Assembly (NCBI RefSeq): GCF_004331685.1 | Contig: NZ_SJSM01000018.1 | Location: 1-64,000, forward strand | Origin: Pedobacter hiemivivus | GTDB taxonomy: Bacteria; Bacteroidota; Bacteroidia; Sphingobacteriales; Sphingobacteriaceae | Reading direction: 5' to 3' | Length of the DNA: 64,000 nt | Part shown: piece by piece, positions 24,445 through 34,249 of the stretch | Position numbering within the stretch: the stretch's first letter is position 1 | How the letters are laid out: each line of letters begins with the position of its first letter | Position numbers and translations under genes: made by a program | Notes under the pieces: generated by a model | Databases searched by the model: none | Told to the model about the DNA's origin: nothing | Seen by the model: only the letters and a program-made list of their open reading frames with translations

Positions 24445-27400
24445 GTATTTCAACCACCAGTATAAAAAGGCCAGTACTGGCCATTGTAATGAACCTGGCG
24501 ATCCTCTTGTTTGGGGTAATCGGGTATAATTTTCTGGGTGTAAGGGAATACCCCAACATCGATCCTACGGTAATTAACGTACGGACATCCTACCCAGGTG
24601 CCAATTCGGACATTATTGAATCCCAAATTACTGAACCACTCGAAAAATCCATTAATGGTATCGACGGGATCCGGAACATCTCCTCATCAAGCAACCAGGG
24701 AAGTAGTAACATCACGATTGAGTTCAACCTGAATAAAAACATCGATGATGCGGCCAATGATGTACGCGATAAAGTATCTGAAGCTGCCAGGAGATTACCT
24801 AAAGATATTGACGGCAACCCGGTTGTAAGCAAGGCTGATGCCAGCTCGGATGCCGTAATTACCATGACCATACAAAGTGACAAACGCAATGTAATGGAGC
24901 TGAGTGATTATGCAGAGAATGTAATTGCCGACAGACTGCAAACCATTACTGGTGTAAGTAGCATACAAATTATGGGGCAAAGAAAGTATGCCATGCGTAT
25001 CCGCATTTCGCCGGATAAACTGGCTGCCTATGGCTTAACAACGCAGGATATTGTAGCAGCACTGGATAAAGAAAACGTGGAGTTGCCTTCTGGAAAAATA
25101 ACAGGAGCCAATACGGAACTGATCGTAAAAACATTAGGAAAATTAACTACTGCAGACGAGTTCAATAACCTGATCCTGAAAAATGACACCGACAATGTGG
25201 TGCGTTTAAAGGATGTTGGTTTCGCAGAATTAGGTTCTGAAAACGAAGAAACGGTGTTGAGAGAGTCGGGTAAGCCAATGGTTGCTGTGGGCCTAATCCC
25301 CCAACCTGGTGCCAATTACCTAGACATTTCTAAGGAATTTGACAAGCGTTTTGCGCAATTAGAAAAAGATGTCCCATCAGATATTAAACTTAACATCTCT
25401 TTAGATACGACCAAATTTATCAAAGCATCGGTAACCGAGGTTGCAGAGACTATTATACTGTCTTTAGTGCTGGTAATCCTGATCATTTATTTATTTTTCA
25501 GGGATTGGGCCATCGCCATCAGACCGCTTATTGATATTCCGGTATCACTGGTGTTCACCTTTTTTATCATGTACATTTTTGGATTCTCCATCAATGTGCT
25601 TTCGTTATTGGCCATTGTACTGGCAACGGGACTGGTAGTTGATGATGGTATTGTGGTTACAGAAAACATCTTTAAAAAAATTGAAGAGGGTTATTCACCT
25701 TTCGAGGCCGCCATTAAAGGTTCAAATGAGATCTTTTTTGCCGTAATCTCCATTTCCATTACCCTAGCTGCTGTGTTTTTACCCGTAATATTCTTGCAGG
25801 GCTTTGTAGGCCGACTGTTTAGGGAGTTTGGGGTGGTAATTGGAGCCGCAGTTTTAATATCGGCCTTTGTATCCCTTACTTTAACACCGATGTTGAATGC
25901 CTACCTGATGAAAAAAACAGGGCATAAAAAAACAAAATTCTATGAAATGACGGAGCCCTATTTTGTAAAACTGAATGAGGGTTATGCGGAGAAATTAAAC
26001 AAGTTTCTGGACAGAAAGTGGTTAGCCATTCCGATTATAATGGTATGTGTTGGCCTGATTGTGTTGTTCTGGAAGATATTACCTAAGGAGACCGCTCCTT
26101 ATGATGATCGTAGTGCGATTAATATGAACCTGACTACGCCAGAGGGCTCTTCATTTGCCTATACGGATAGGTTTATGATGAAAGTAAACCAGATGGTTAA
26201 CGACTCGGTACCTGAAAAGCAAGTAAACATTACCATTACTTCTCCAGGTTTTGGCGGTTCGGGTTCTACCAATAGTGGTTTCGTAAGGATGGGCTTATCG
26301 GATCCCTCAGAAAGAAAAAGATCTCAAGCAGAGATTGCGGCTGACCTGACAAAGATTACCCGCAGATATTCGGAAGGAAAAGTAGTGGTTACCCAACAAC
26401 CTACCATCTCGGTGGGTCGTCGTGGTGGATTACCCGTGAATTACATCATTCAGGCGCAGAACTTTGAAAAGCTGCGCGAAAAGGTGCCTTTGTTTATGGA
26501 TGAAGTGGCGAAAGATCCAACTTTTACGACTTCTGATGTAAATCTAAAGTTCAACAAGCCTGAAATTGACTTGACTATTGACAGAGATAAGGCTAAAAAT
26601 CTGGGCGTATCGGTTGCTGATATTGGTACAGCCTTGCAGCTGGGTCTAAGTGGTCAGCGTTTCTCTTATTTCTTTATGAATGGAAAACAATACCAGGTAA
26701 TTGGACAATTTGAAGTGGGCGACCGTAAGGATCCTCTAGATTTAAGCTCGGTATATGTACGCAACATCAATAATGAACTGATACAACTAGATAATCTAGT
26801 AACAGCAAAAGAAGAAAGCAGTCCGCCGCAACTTTACCGCAACAACCGACTTACTGCCGCCACCGTTTCTGCTGGTCTGGCACCAGGAAAAAGCATTGGT
26901 GAAGGTATCGCGGCGATGGACAGGATTGCCGAAAAAGTATTGGATGAAACATTTACGACCGACCTTGGTGGTGAGTCGAGGGACTTTAAGGAAAGTTCTT
27001 CAAATACGCTTTTCGCCTTTGGACTGGCCTTGCTGCTGGTTTATTTGATCCTTTCTGCACAGTTTGAGAGTTTTATCGATCCGATTATCATTATTTTAAC
27101 AGTACCTATGGCTGTTGCCGGAGCATTTTTATCGCTCTGGTTATTTGGTCAGAGCTGGAATATATTTAGTCAGATTGGTACAATTATGCTGATTGGTTTG
27201 GTAACCAAGAACGGTATTTTAATTGTCGAGTTTGCCAACCAGCTAAAAGAGCAAGGGAAAAGTGTGCATGATGCGATTAGGGAAGCTTCGGTTTCGAGGT
27301 TACGGCCTATCCTAATGACCAGCTTGGCCATCGCCATTGGCGCCCTTCCTATTGCCATGGCATTAGGAGCCGCAGCAAAAAGCAGAATGGGAATGGGTAT

Positions 27401-27545
27401 TGTAATTGTCGGCGGAACAACATTTGCATTGATCCTAACTTTATTTGTGATTCCTGCAATCTACTCTTACTGGTCGAAAGAGCACAAAACGAATACAGAA
27501 CTAGAACAATCATTAAAAGCAGCATTGGAACATGAAAAGGCTTAA
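24441..27545 (+). CDS. RND multidrug efflux pump, AcrB/HAE1-like
   Basis: A 1,034-residue inner-membrane proton-driven exporter. It has twelve predicted transmembrane helices, with TM1 near 12-30 (LAIVMNLAILLFGVIGYNFL). The TM4 proton-relay motif GLVVDDGIVVTENIF contains the paired aspartates. Two large periplasmic loops contain REYPNIDPTVINVRTSYPGA and related porter-domain motifs. The C-terminus has QIGTIMLIGLVTKNGILIVEFANQL. The length is standard for HAE1 pumps. Substrates cannot be told from sequence. It is translationally coupled to the adaptor (4-bp overlap) and to the channel gene (14-bp overlap). Confidence 0.93.
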   Translation: MSISTTSIKRPVLAIVMNLAILLFGVIGYNFLGVREYPNIDPTVINVRTSYPGANSDIIESQITEPLEKSINGIDGIRNISSSSNQGSSNITIEFNLNKNIDDAANDVRDKVSEAARRLPKDIDGNPVVSKADASSDAVITMTIQSDKRNVMELSDYAENVIADRLQTITGVSSIQIMGQRKYAMRIRISPDKLAAYGLTTQDIVAALDKENVELPSGKITGANTELIVKTLGKLTTADEFNNLILKNDTDNVVRLKDVGFAELGSENEETVLRESGKPMVAVGLIPQPGANYLDISKEFDKRFAQLEKDVPSDIKLNISLDTTKFIKASVTEVAETIILSLVLVILIIYLFFRDWAIAIRPLIDIPVSLVFTFFIMYIFGFSINVLSLLAIVLATGLVVDDGIVVTENIFKKIEEGYSPFEAAIKGSNEIFFAVISISITLAAVFLPVIFLQGFVGRLFREFGVVIGAAVLISAFVSLTLTPMLNAYLMKKTGHKKTKFYEMTEPYFVKLNEGYAEKLNKFLDRKWLAIPIIMVCVGLIVLFWKILPKETAPYDDRSAINMNLTTPEGSSFAYTDRFMMKVNQMVNDSVPEKQVNITITSPGFGGSGSTNSGFVRMGLSDPSERKRSQAEIAADLTKITRRYSEGKVVVTQQPTISVGRRGGLPVNYIIQAQNFEKLREKVPLFMDEVAKDPTFTTSDVNLKFNKPEIDLTIDRDKAKNLGVSVADIGTALQLGLSGQRFSYFFMNGKQYQVIGQFEVGDRKDPLDLSSVYVRNINNELIQLDNLVTAKEESSPPQLYRNNRLTAATVSAGLAPGKSIGEGIAAMDRIAEKVLDETFTTDLGGESRDFKESSSNTLFAFGLALLLVYLILSAQFESFIDPIIIILTVPMAVAGAFLSLWLFGQSWNIFSQIGTIMLIGLVTKNGILIVEFANQLKEQGKSVHDAIREASVSRLRPILMTSLAIAIGALPIAMALGAAAKSRMGMGIVIVGGTTFALILTLFVIPAIYSYWSKEHKTNTELEQSLKAALEHEKA

Positions 27546-28872
27546 TTATAAGTTAGGGAAACGCAGCACTGTTGTATTTTGTTTAATGACCGTTTTGGCA
27601 ATAAGCACGCAACTGGCATCTGCACAGCAAAAGCTAAGCTTGGAAGAAGCCATCAGCGTTGCGCTAAAAAACAACTATGATATTAAACTGGTAAACAACG
27701 ATATTCAGATTGCCAAAAACAACTTAAACCTGGGTAATGCCGGTATGCTTCCTCAGCTGACCGGTAGCTTTAGTGATGGTGGCAGCAGACAGGACATCAC
27801 CCGTACGCAAAGTAACGGCAATCAGCAAACGCTTAATGGGGTAAAAAACACCAGTATGAACTATGGGGCTGCATTAGGCTGGACGATATTTGATGGTTTA
27901 CAAATGTTTACCAATTACGAGCGTCTTAAAGAATTGCAAAAACTGGGTGAAGTGAATGCAAAGGCAACGATATTAACGACGATAAGTAATGTGATCAATG
28001 CCTATTACACGGTATTGAAAGAGCAACAACTGGTTACCGCCAGAGATAGCGCATTGGACATCTCTCAATTGCGTTTAACAATTGCCAACAACAAGTTGAG
28101 CATTGGTAGAGGCTCCAAACTGGATGTTTTGGCCGCGAAAGTAGATTACAATACGGATACATCGGCATATCTACAGGAGATTAACTTGTTAAAAACTTCA
28201 AAAACTGCCTTGAATCAGGTCATGGCCAGAGACCTTAACCTTGATTTTAAGGTTGCTGAACGTATTGATATTGATGCAGCATTGAACTTTGCCACGCTGG
28301 AAGGTCAGATGGCACAGCTAAACCCTGATCTGCAAAATGCTTTCATCAATAAGAAAATAGCGGAGCTCAATTTAAAACAGGTAAAAGGACAGCGCTATCC
28401 GGTGGTGGCTGTAAATAGTGGGTATGAATTTCAAAAGAGCGCCAGTCCAACGGGCTTTAACACGCAGACGCGCTCCAATGGCTTTACCTATGGGGTTACG
28501 GCTAGCCTAAACATCTTTAATGGATTTTTACAGCGTCAGAATGAGCGAAATGCCAAGATTGGAATCAACTCTTCTGAATTGAGCTTCGAAAAAACCAAAC
28601 AGGATATTAATGCCCAGTTGTTGTCCACTTATCAGAATTACAGCACCAACCTTGATTTACTTAAAATTGAGAAAAGCAATGTGGATATTGCAAGGCAAAA
28701 TCTGGACATTACGCTAGACAAATACAGGTTGGGTAGTATCTCTCCTTTAGAGCTGAGAGAGGCCCAAAAGAACTTCATCGATGCGATAACCCGCTATCTA
28801 AATGCACAATACGAAGCAAAATTAACAGAAATTAGCCTAAAAGAAATCAGCGGTACTTTAAATATTCAATAA
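27532..28872 (+). CDS. TolC-family outer membrane efflux channel
   Basis: A 446-residue protein with a signal peptide (VFCLMTVLAISTQLASAQQ). Two structurally repeated halves of long helices follow, such as LSLEEAISVALKNNYDIKLV and the C-terminal ARQNLDITLDKYRLGSISPLELREAQKNF. It completes the tripartite pump encoded just upstream, with which it overlaps by 14 bp. It forms the outer-membrane exit duct. Confidence 0.92.
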   Translation: MKRLNYKLGKRSTVVFCLMTVLAISTQLASAQQKLSLEEAISVALKNNYDIKLVNNDIQIAKNNLNLGNAGMLPQLTGSFSDGGSRQDITRTQSNGNQQTLNGVKNTSMNYGAALGWTIFDGLQMFTNYERLKELQKLGEVNAKATILTTISNVINAYYTVLKEQQLVTARDSALDISQLRLTIANNKLSIGRGSKLDVLAAKVDYNTDTSAYLQEINLLKTSKTALNQVMARDLNLDFKVAERIDIDAALNFATLEGQMAQLNPDLQNAFINKKIAELNLKQVKGQRYPVVAVNSGYEFQKSASPTGFNTQTRSNGFTYGVTASLNIFNGFLQRQNERNAKIGINSSELSFEKTKQDINAQLLSTYQNYSTNLDLLKIEKSNVDIARQNLDITLDKYRLGSISPLELREAQKNFIDAITRYLNAQYEAKLTEISLKEISGTLNIQ

Positions 28873-28890
28873 GATTACTATTTTTAGCGA

Positions 28891-29745
28891 ATGATTCTAG
28901 TAGCAGACAGTGGCTCGACAAAAACCGATTGGATGGGTTACAGCCCAAATGAACAAATCAGCTTTAGCACACAGGGTATAAATCCTTATTTCCTGAATGC
29001 GCATGACATTTTCAAACTCTTTTCTAAAAAGAAAGAAATTGCTCATTTGGCAAGCCAGGTTAAGGAAGTTTATTTCTTTGGTGCAGGCTGTTCTTCACCC
29101 GATAAGGTAGAGATCATATCTAACGGTCTCTCGTCTTTCTTTACCAATGCTTATGTCGCTGTAGAACATGACTTAATGGGCTCTGCCTACGCCACTTGCG
29201 GAGATAAACCAGGGCTAACCTGCATTTTAGGTACGGGTTCCAACATCTCGTATTTTGATGGTAAAACTTTACATCATGGTACACATGGCCTGGGCTATGT
29301 ATTGGGTGATGAAGGGTCGGGCACATGGTTTGGCCGTAAACTAATCACTTCTTATCTGTACAATCTAATGCCTGCCGAATTGAGCATTGAATTTGGACAA
29401 GAATTTCAAATTGACAAGGAAACAGTGATTACTAATGTATATCAAAAACCTAGTCCAAATACCTATTTAGCTTCTATAAGCCGTTTTATGATCAATCATA
29501 AAACACATCCCTTCATTATAAATATTTTGCACGAAGGCTTTCAGGAGTTTGTAGACAGTAATATCAAGGATTATAGCGAGTATAAAAACCTGGAGACTCA
29601 CTTTGTTGGTTCTATTGCCTTTTACTATCAAGATATCTTAAGAGAGGTATGTTTAAAGAGTCAGGTTAAAGTAGGCAAGATTTTTCAAAAACCTATTGAA
29701 GGAATTTACAATTACATTTTGAGAAAAGAAGGCATTACAGTTTAA
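28891..29745 (+). CDS. BadF/BadG/BcrA/BcrD ATPase-family kinase, probably N-acetylglucosamine kinase-like
   Basis: A 284-residue ASKHA-fold protein. The phosphate-1 motif is ADSGSTKTDWMG (5-16), a second ATP-binding motif is CILGTGSNISYFDG, and the signature HGLGYVLGDEGSGTWFGRKLI matches bacterial NagK-like sugar kinases. The substrate is inferred from family usage. It starts 18 bp after the TolC-like gene, so it may be read through from the efflux operon. Its 3' end overlaps the convergent small gene 29735-29914 by 11 bp. Confidence 0.85.
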   Translation: MILVADSGSTKTDWMGYSPNEQISFSTQGINPYFLNAHDIFKLFSKKKEIAHLASQVKEVYFFGAGCSSPDKVEIISNGLSSFFTNAYVAVEHDLMGSAYATCGDKPGLTCILGTGSNISYFDGKTLHHGTHGLGYVLGDEGSGTWFGRKLITSYLYNLMPAELSIEFGQEFQIDKETVITNVYQKPSPNTYLASISRFMINHKTHPFIINILHEGFQEFVDSNIKDYSEYKNLETHFVGSIAFYYQDILREVCLKSQVKVGKIFQKPIEGIYNYILRKEGITV

Positions 29746-29914
29746 CTTGCTTAATTTTCCTTATTCCGTATACAACTCCCGCGACCAACAACGCAGCGAC
29801 TCCTCCATCCACTGGCACATCGGGATCAGTCCCAGGAAGGCCGGGATCATCTGTCTGCGTAGCTCTGGCGAAGGTAAAACTGAGCATCAGGGTTAAAAAC
29901 AGTAGGTATCTCAT
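29735..29914 (-). CDS. Small exported protein with PID-CTERM-like sorting tail
   Basis: A 59-residue protein starting at ATG 29914. The signal peptide is MRYLLFLTLMLSFTFARA and a short acidic linker (TQTDDPGLPGTDPDV) follows. The C-terminal tail has PVDGG, then a hydrophobic segment (VAALLVAGVVYG), then basic residues (IRKIKQVK). This motif/helix/basic arrangement is that of the PID-CTERM putative sorting signal of Bacteroidota. The gene starts 5 bp after the stop of the T9SS type A gene on the same strand, so the two are co-transcribed. Its stop lies within the 3' end of the convergent kinase gene. Function unknown. Confidence 0.7.
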   Translation of the reverse strand: MRYLLFLTLMLSFTFARATQTDDPGLPGTDPDVPVDGGVAALLVAGVVYGIRKIKQVKL

Positions 29915-29919
29915 CAGGT

Positions 29920-32900
29920 TTAGTTTTTTAAGATTTTAAAAGAAGTAATGGCTTTATTTCTTGTCTGGTCTATCAATTGTAAGATATAAATCCCCTTCAT
30001 CAACTGACTACAGGACAGCTGTACCGGAATACCAGGCTCCAGAACAGCTAGTTCATTGCGCCATACGACCTCCCCAGAAAGGGTACGAATTAAAACCTTT
30101 AGGTTTCTCCAGGTTTGATTTACAGCCTTCAAATAAAGGAGCTCATTTATCGGATTGGGATAAAATAAAAAGGGCTTATCTGTCAGCTCATTTATCGGCT
30201 TAGTTATTTTAACCGGTTCCAGCAGTAAAGAAAAACGCTCCTTGCCGTATGATGGCCCGACTTCAGTATCTATAGAAAAATGATGCACACTTTCAGCTGT
30301 GGTAATCGGATACTCCACATTCAAGTAATGATCAATTACCGTAAGCTTTTCATGGTTATTGAAAGTCGCATTAAACTTTAAAGTATAGGCTCCAGTCGTC
30401 CAACCCTTTACAAACAACTTAATCACCCTGCGCCCCGTATCTGTAGCCCGTTCATCAATTGAAAGCTTATTCCCATTTGTGGCTAAACCCGAAATGCTTA
30501 AATATCCTTCTCCTATTTTAGCCGCGTCGGCATCATTAATTTCGTTATTACCAGAAGGGTGTAGTGTTAAGACGTAATCGTCAGACAAGCCTTCCTTATT
30601 TAAGGTTATTTTCAACCTGCTTTTCTCATCGTGCTGCGCGATGCTTGTTACTTTTTCAGTAGACGAAATCCTTCTTGAAAAAGTAGCGGGCGCTGCCCCA
30701 TATTTCGCCTGTTCTGTAAACATAAGTTCGCCAGTACTATTTCCATTGCTCACCTTAACAAAGAAGCCTGTGCCGGGGGGAATGATATATTCCGGATCAC
30801 CGGTTACCCGATAAGCATTATTTTTAGTATCAAATACCCATAAAAAGGGGCCAACATTTATCTTTTGTAAATTACCCCATACCAGTGCCGAAGCATATGG
30901 ATTTCCTAATAAATTATACCCATCCCCCTCCCCACCTGTATTTCTATTGTGTAGTGCCACCCGGAGTTCACCTGTAAACAATTTACCGCTATAACTGAGC
31001 GTATAGGGTTTTGGATTGGAAAATGGAGTCGTTTGTATTTGGTGTACATAGGCATTGGGCTCTGTCTTACTTCCTCTTGAAAACACATAAAATCCTTTCC
31101 CCAGAGGCACATTTGAACCCATGGCGGCAATACTTATATACTTCTGGGAAAGGCTCCCAGGTAAGGACTGATCGTGGGTATAAATAGTAGCGTTATTATT
31201 CGGAGAAAGGTCAAACCCATTATTTACGCCACCCTTTCCCGTTACAAAAATGCTTTGCTGAATGGCATTTAGGCTATACCATTTTGGTTCAGTTAATGAT
31301 TGGTATACCGGTGAGCTTAACAGCCACCAGTTGCGTGCAGTAGCAGGGGCTAAAAAATCACCCGCTATAAATTGTTGCACAATTACGTTTCCAATAACAT
31401 TTGTGACACTGGTGTTTTGGATAGGCATTAAAGTGGCATAATTACCTGGCCCAGTCGAAAGCATCGTAAGGTTACCATTGGCGTTTAATATTCCTTTGAT
31501 CAATGCAAGCTCTTTACTCACCTTAATTGTTGTTTGTAGCAAGACTGTGCCAGATGCCAGATCTATTTCTAAACGTGAAACCTTGCAGCTGCCCGATCCG
31601 GAAAAAGTTTGCAAAGACTGGTCAGCACCAAATCTCAGTGTACCGATATTTTCGTTTAATAAGATTGCCCCATTATTTACCACATCATTTTTAAATATCA
31701 AACGTATCCCTTCATCTAAAGCGATTGATGATGACAAGCCAATGTGCGCTTTGCAGTTTACTTCTAAATCAGCGCCTAATAAAAGTCTGGCCCCGGCTTC
31801 CAGGATAAGGCCATTTACCATTACACCATTACCAGCAGGTGTCCGCAATTCTTTTCCTGCTTTAATATTTACATTAGCATATGGCTCCGGGAGTTTACCG
31901 TAACTCCAATTCCCTTCGTCGACCCAATTATTTGTTCCATTTGCACCGGTAAATTCATTTACCAGAGGTATTTGTATGGGATTCATTTCTTGCGATGAAA
32001 TATTGACAAAAGCTGCGGGATTAAGTTGATTCCTATACTCTGCGCCAAGCCATTCTTTCCGCCTTGCCACACGCAACATCCTCAATTCATCAATCATCCC
32101 ATTAAAGTACCGATCACCTTGTTTACTCTTGCCTATACTAAGCCTGCCGACGTTTTTTGTTGGAAAATTAAGTTTGACATCCCCGCTCTTATACACTCCA
32201 TTGATATAAATCTCTTTTTGCCGACTGTTATACATTACCCCTATATAGTACCAGATATCCGGAACAAGCGCTACAGTCGACTTTCGACCTAAAAAAAGAA
32301 TAAAGCCTTCCGCATCTATGGTTAGCTGAAATCCACTATCTAAAGTGTCGTTGGCAAGAATAACCTGTTCGGTCCCAATTTGATTAAGTTTCAGCCATAA
32401 AGTAACATAAACGTTTGCATTGGTATCCGGTGCAGCTTGCATTGAGGTTGTTAATCCATTAAATTGTAATCCAGAACCAATCTTACCCTGATGGAAATTA
32501 GTTAAACTCATCGTTGGATCTCCGGTCATATCATTGCCAGAACTTTGGTTGGCACTCCGACTGGTTGCTGGTGCAAGATCCGGGTTTATATGCCAAACGT
32601 TTTGATAAGCGTTGCCCCAAGTGGCACGACTTTCTGCAGACAAGGGATTATGCGTTTGCATTGAACCATAATAAAGATAGAATTCATTCGCCCCTACATT
32701 GCCTATAGCAATCAATTCCTTTATTCTCAGCCAGCAAACTAGCTTTCCTTTCAAAGCATCATAAGAATCGAGTTGAAAATTAATTGGTAGACTAGACTGG
32801 TTGGCACTAGCAAATGAAATATCTAGTTCTTTGTTATTTTGCGAAAGATGGACACAACCTGTGGACTGCTTCAGGTCATGATCTTCCAATTCGATCAGCA

Positions 32901-33069
32901 CAGGAAAATCTAGCAGATTGGCACCACCGCCAATCATAGATTTATCAATGGTGATCTTCTTCCGAAAGTTATACCCTGGCATCCAGCTCTGCCCTCGTAC
33001 ATTTTCATATGTTATAACCACAAGCAACAGGACAACAATCCGTTTAAACCAAAAATTTGAACAAACCAT
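29920..33069 (-). CDS. T9SS type A substrate with DUF2341 and LamG-like domains
   Basis: A 1,049-residue secreted protein. A signal peptide (IVVLLLVVITYENVRGQ) is followed by a DUF2341 domain (about 28-160, with WMPGYNFRKKITIDKSMI). A concanavalin/LamG-like domain follows at about 165-350 (GSGLQFNGLTTSMQA, EIYINGVYKSGDV, FNGMIDELRM), then a long beta-rich stalk with autotransporter-like repeats. The C-terminus is a type A T9SS sorting domain (PFLFYPNPINELLYLK to KGIYILQLIDQTRNKAITSFKILK). LamG-like domains often bind glycans. It is exported across the outer membrane and anchored or released. The PID-CTERM-like gene lies 5 bp downstream. Confidence 0.88.
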   Translation of the reverse strand: MVCSNFWFKRIVVLLLVVITYENVRGQSWMPGYNFRKKITIDKSMIGGGANLLDFPVLIELEDHDLKQSTGCVHLSQNNKELDISFASANQSSLPINFQLDSYDALKGKLVCWLRIKELIAIGNVGANEFYLYYGSMQTHNPLSAESRATWGNAYQNVWHINPDLAPATSRSANQSSGNDMTGDPTMSLTNFHQGKIGSGLQFNGLTTSMQAAPDTNANVYVTLWLKLNQIGTEQVILANDTLDSGFQLTIDAEGFILFLGRKSTVALVPDIWYYIGVMYNSRQKEIYINGVYKSGDVKLNFPTKNVGRLSIGKSKQGDRYFNGMIDELRMLRVARRKEWLGAEYRNQLNPAAFVNISSQEMNPIQIPLVNEFTGANGTNNWVDEGNWSYGKLPEPYANVNIKAGKELRTPAGNGVMVNGLILEAGARLLLGADLEVNCKAHIGLSSSIALDEGIRLIFKNDVVNNGAILLNENIGTLRFGADQSLQTFSGSGSCKVSRLEIDLASGTVLLQTTIKVSKELALIKGILNANGNLTMLSTGPGNYATLMPIQNTSVTNVIGNVIVQQFIAGDFLAPATARNWWLLSSPVYQSLTEPKWYSLNAIQQSIFVTGKGGVNNGFDLSPNNNATIYTHDQSLPGSLSQKYISIAAMGSNVPLGKGFYVFSRGSKTEPNAYVHQIQTTPFSNPKPYTLSYSGKLFTGELRVALHNRNTGGEGDGYNLLGNPYASALVWGNLQKINVGPFLWVFDTKNNAYRVTGDPEYIIPPGTGFFVKVSNGNSTGELMFTEQAKYGAAPATFSRRISSTEKVTSIAQHDEKSRLKITLNKEGLSDDYVLTLHPSGNNEINDADAAKIGEGYLSISGLATNGNKLSIDERATDTGRRVIKLFVKGWTTGAYTLKFNATFNNHEKLTVIDHYLNVEYPITTAESVHHFSIDTEVGPSYGKERFSLLLEPVKITKPINELTDKPFLFYPNPINELLYLKAVNQTWRNLKVLIRTLSGEVVWRNELAVLEPGIPVQLSCSQLMKGIYILQLIDQTRNKAITSFKILKN

Positions 33070-33209
33070 CAGATTTTAACATTTAATTACAAAATAATCA
33101 ATCAGTTAACAAACTAGATTCAATATTAAATAATTACATCCATACTCAATGTAAAAAAGTGTAATTACGACGAAAACGCAGTTATTTCAAATTTTACAGA
33201 ATAAAAAAA

Positions 33210-33236
33210 GGCCGTATCATCAATTTATGATACAGC
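33210..33236 (-). terminator. Terminator of the GAF-domain gene
   Basis: On the minus strand, GGCTGTATCAT pairs with ATGATACGGCC (one G-U) and is followed by TTTTTTT (complement of 33203-33209), 26 bp after the stop codon. Confidence 0.75.
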
Positions 33237-33262
33237 CCCTCCTACTAGTATTTATAAAATAC

Positions 33263-33802
33263 TTATGCGTATATCTTTTTGGCCATTCTTTTATTCATTT
33301 CTTTCCGGACGGTTGTTGCCACCCATTCCAATTTCTCCCGATCATTGGGCAGAAACGCTCTATGCTCTTTATCAACAATGCAAACACTGCCAACATTAAA
33401 ACCTTCATCTGTAGTTATAGGCACTGCTGCATAAAACTTCATCCCCATCTCACTAGCAATTAAGGCATTCGACATCAATCTGGGCGAGATCGAAAGTCCC
33501 TCAAATAGCCCCCCTTCTTCATCAATAATGGCTAATGAACAAACACTTGTTTCATTAGTAAAGTCTGATTCCTGACTACTTTGGATTTTAACTTTTGACC
33601 AAACATTATCCTGATCAACAAAATTGATCACAGCAATGTGCGTATCAAATATCGTTGCAGTTAATATCGCCAAGTCATTAAAAACGGCCTCTGATTTAGT
33701 ATATATAAGATTATATCTATTTAATTTCCCTAGTCGAGATTGCTCAGCCCTTACGATGTTTTTCCTTATTTTCTTTTCCAAAATCTTCCTATCTAGTAGC
33801 AT
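33263..33802 (-). CDS. GAF-domain protein
   Basis: A 179-residue cytoplasmic protein consisting of one GAF domain. Family features include FNDLAILTATIFDTHIAVINFVDQDNVWSK, the central SVCSLAI, and FYAAVPITTDEGFNVGSVCIVDKEHRAF. No output domain is attached, unlike most GAF signalling proteins. Single-GAF proteins of this kind occur in Bacteroidota and Cyanobacteria; ligand and partner are unknown. It is monocistronic with its own terminator. An unusual pair of interleaved inverted repeats lies 38-98 bp upstream of its start. Confidence 0.8.
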   Translation of the reverse strand: MLLDRKILEKKIRKNIVRAEQSRLGKLNRYNLIYTKSEAVFNDLAILTATIFDTHIAVINFVDQDNVWSKVKIQSSQESDFTNETSVCSLAIIDEEGGLFEGLSISPRLMSNALIASEMGMKFYAAVPITTDEGFNVGSVCIVDKEHRAFLPNDREKLEWVATTVRKEMNKRMAKKIYA

Positions 33803-33839
33803 AATTTGAACAATTACTATACCTTATTCAGATAGTATG

Positions 33840-33900
33840 TAATACACTATGCCTAAGCTGTTTTCTGACCTAAGTGTATTATTTACATCATGAGGCATAG
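33840..33900. promoter_or_regulatory. Interleaved inverted repeats upstream of the GAF gene
   Basis: taatacact (33840-33848) pairs with agtgtatta (33873-33881), and ctatgcct (33847-33854) pairs with aggcatag (33893-33900). The two stems cross, as in a pseudoknot or as two overlapping operators. A third taatacac occurs near 33926. Confidence 0.45.
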
Positions 33901-33968
33901 GGGCAAAAGTTACTCAAATTGATGCATAATACACCATTCATCCTCATCATCCGCCATATAAGAATCGC

Positions 33969-34157
33969 TTAATTTTCTGCTGGTTCAAAGCCGGTAAATA
34001 CCCATTCGTTCTTGGCATTCTTTTCATACCATACTTTATAGCTCTTTTTAGGTGGAATAGTGAAATGAAAAGAAAGCTCCTTTTCAGTAGCGTTTTTGGG
34101 AATAAAACCCGGAAGTAGGGTATCAGCGATGAGTTTTATTTGCGATTCGGGATGCAT
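33969..34157 (-). CDS. Small hypothetical protein
   Basis: A 62-residue soluble protein starting MHPESQIKLIADTLLPGFIP and ending NEWVFTGFEPAEN. It has a composed, protein-like sequence (SFHFTIPPKKSYKVWYEKNAKN) with no signal peptide or membrane segment. No family is recognised. It reads as a real gene because no larger gene covers the region on either strand, and a TAATTTTG -7-like element lies upstream (34205-34212). It may be co-transcribed with the GAF gene, although 166 bp separate them. Confidence 0.6.
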   Translation of the reverse strand: MHPESQIKLIADTLLPGFIPKNATEKELSFHFTIPPKKSYKVWYEKNAKNEWVFTGFEPAEN

Positions 34158-34249
34158 AAATTACAGCTTTAATTAAAGAATTTAGTTTAAAAGTTCATTA
34201 TACACAAAATTAATCTTATAATTGGTTACTTAATTGCTATTTGACAAGA

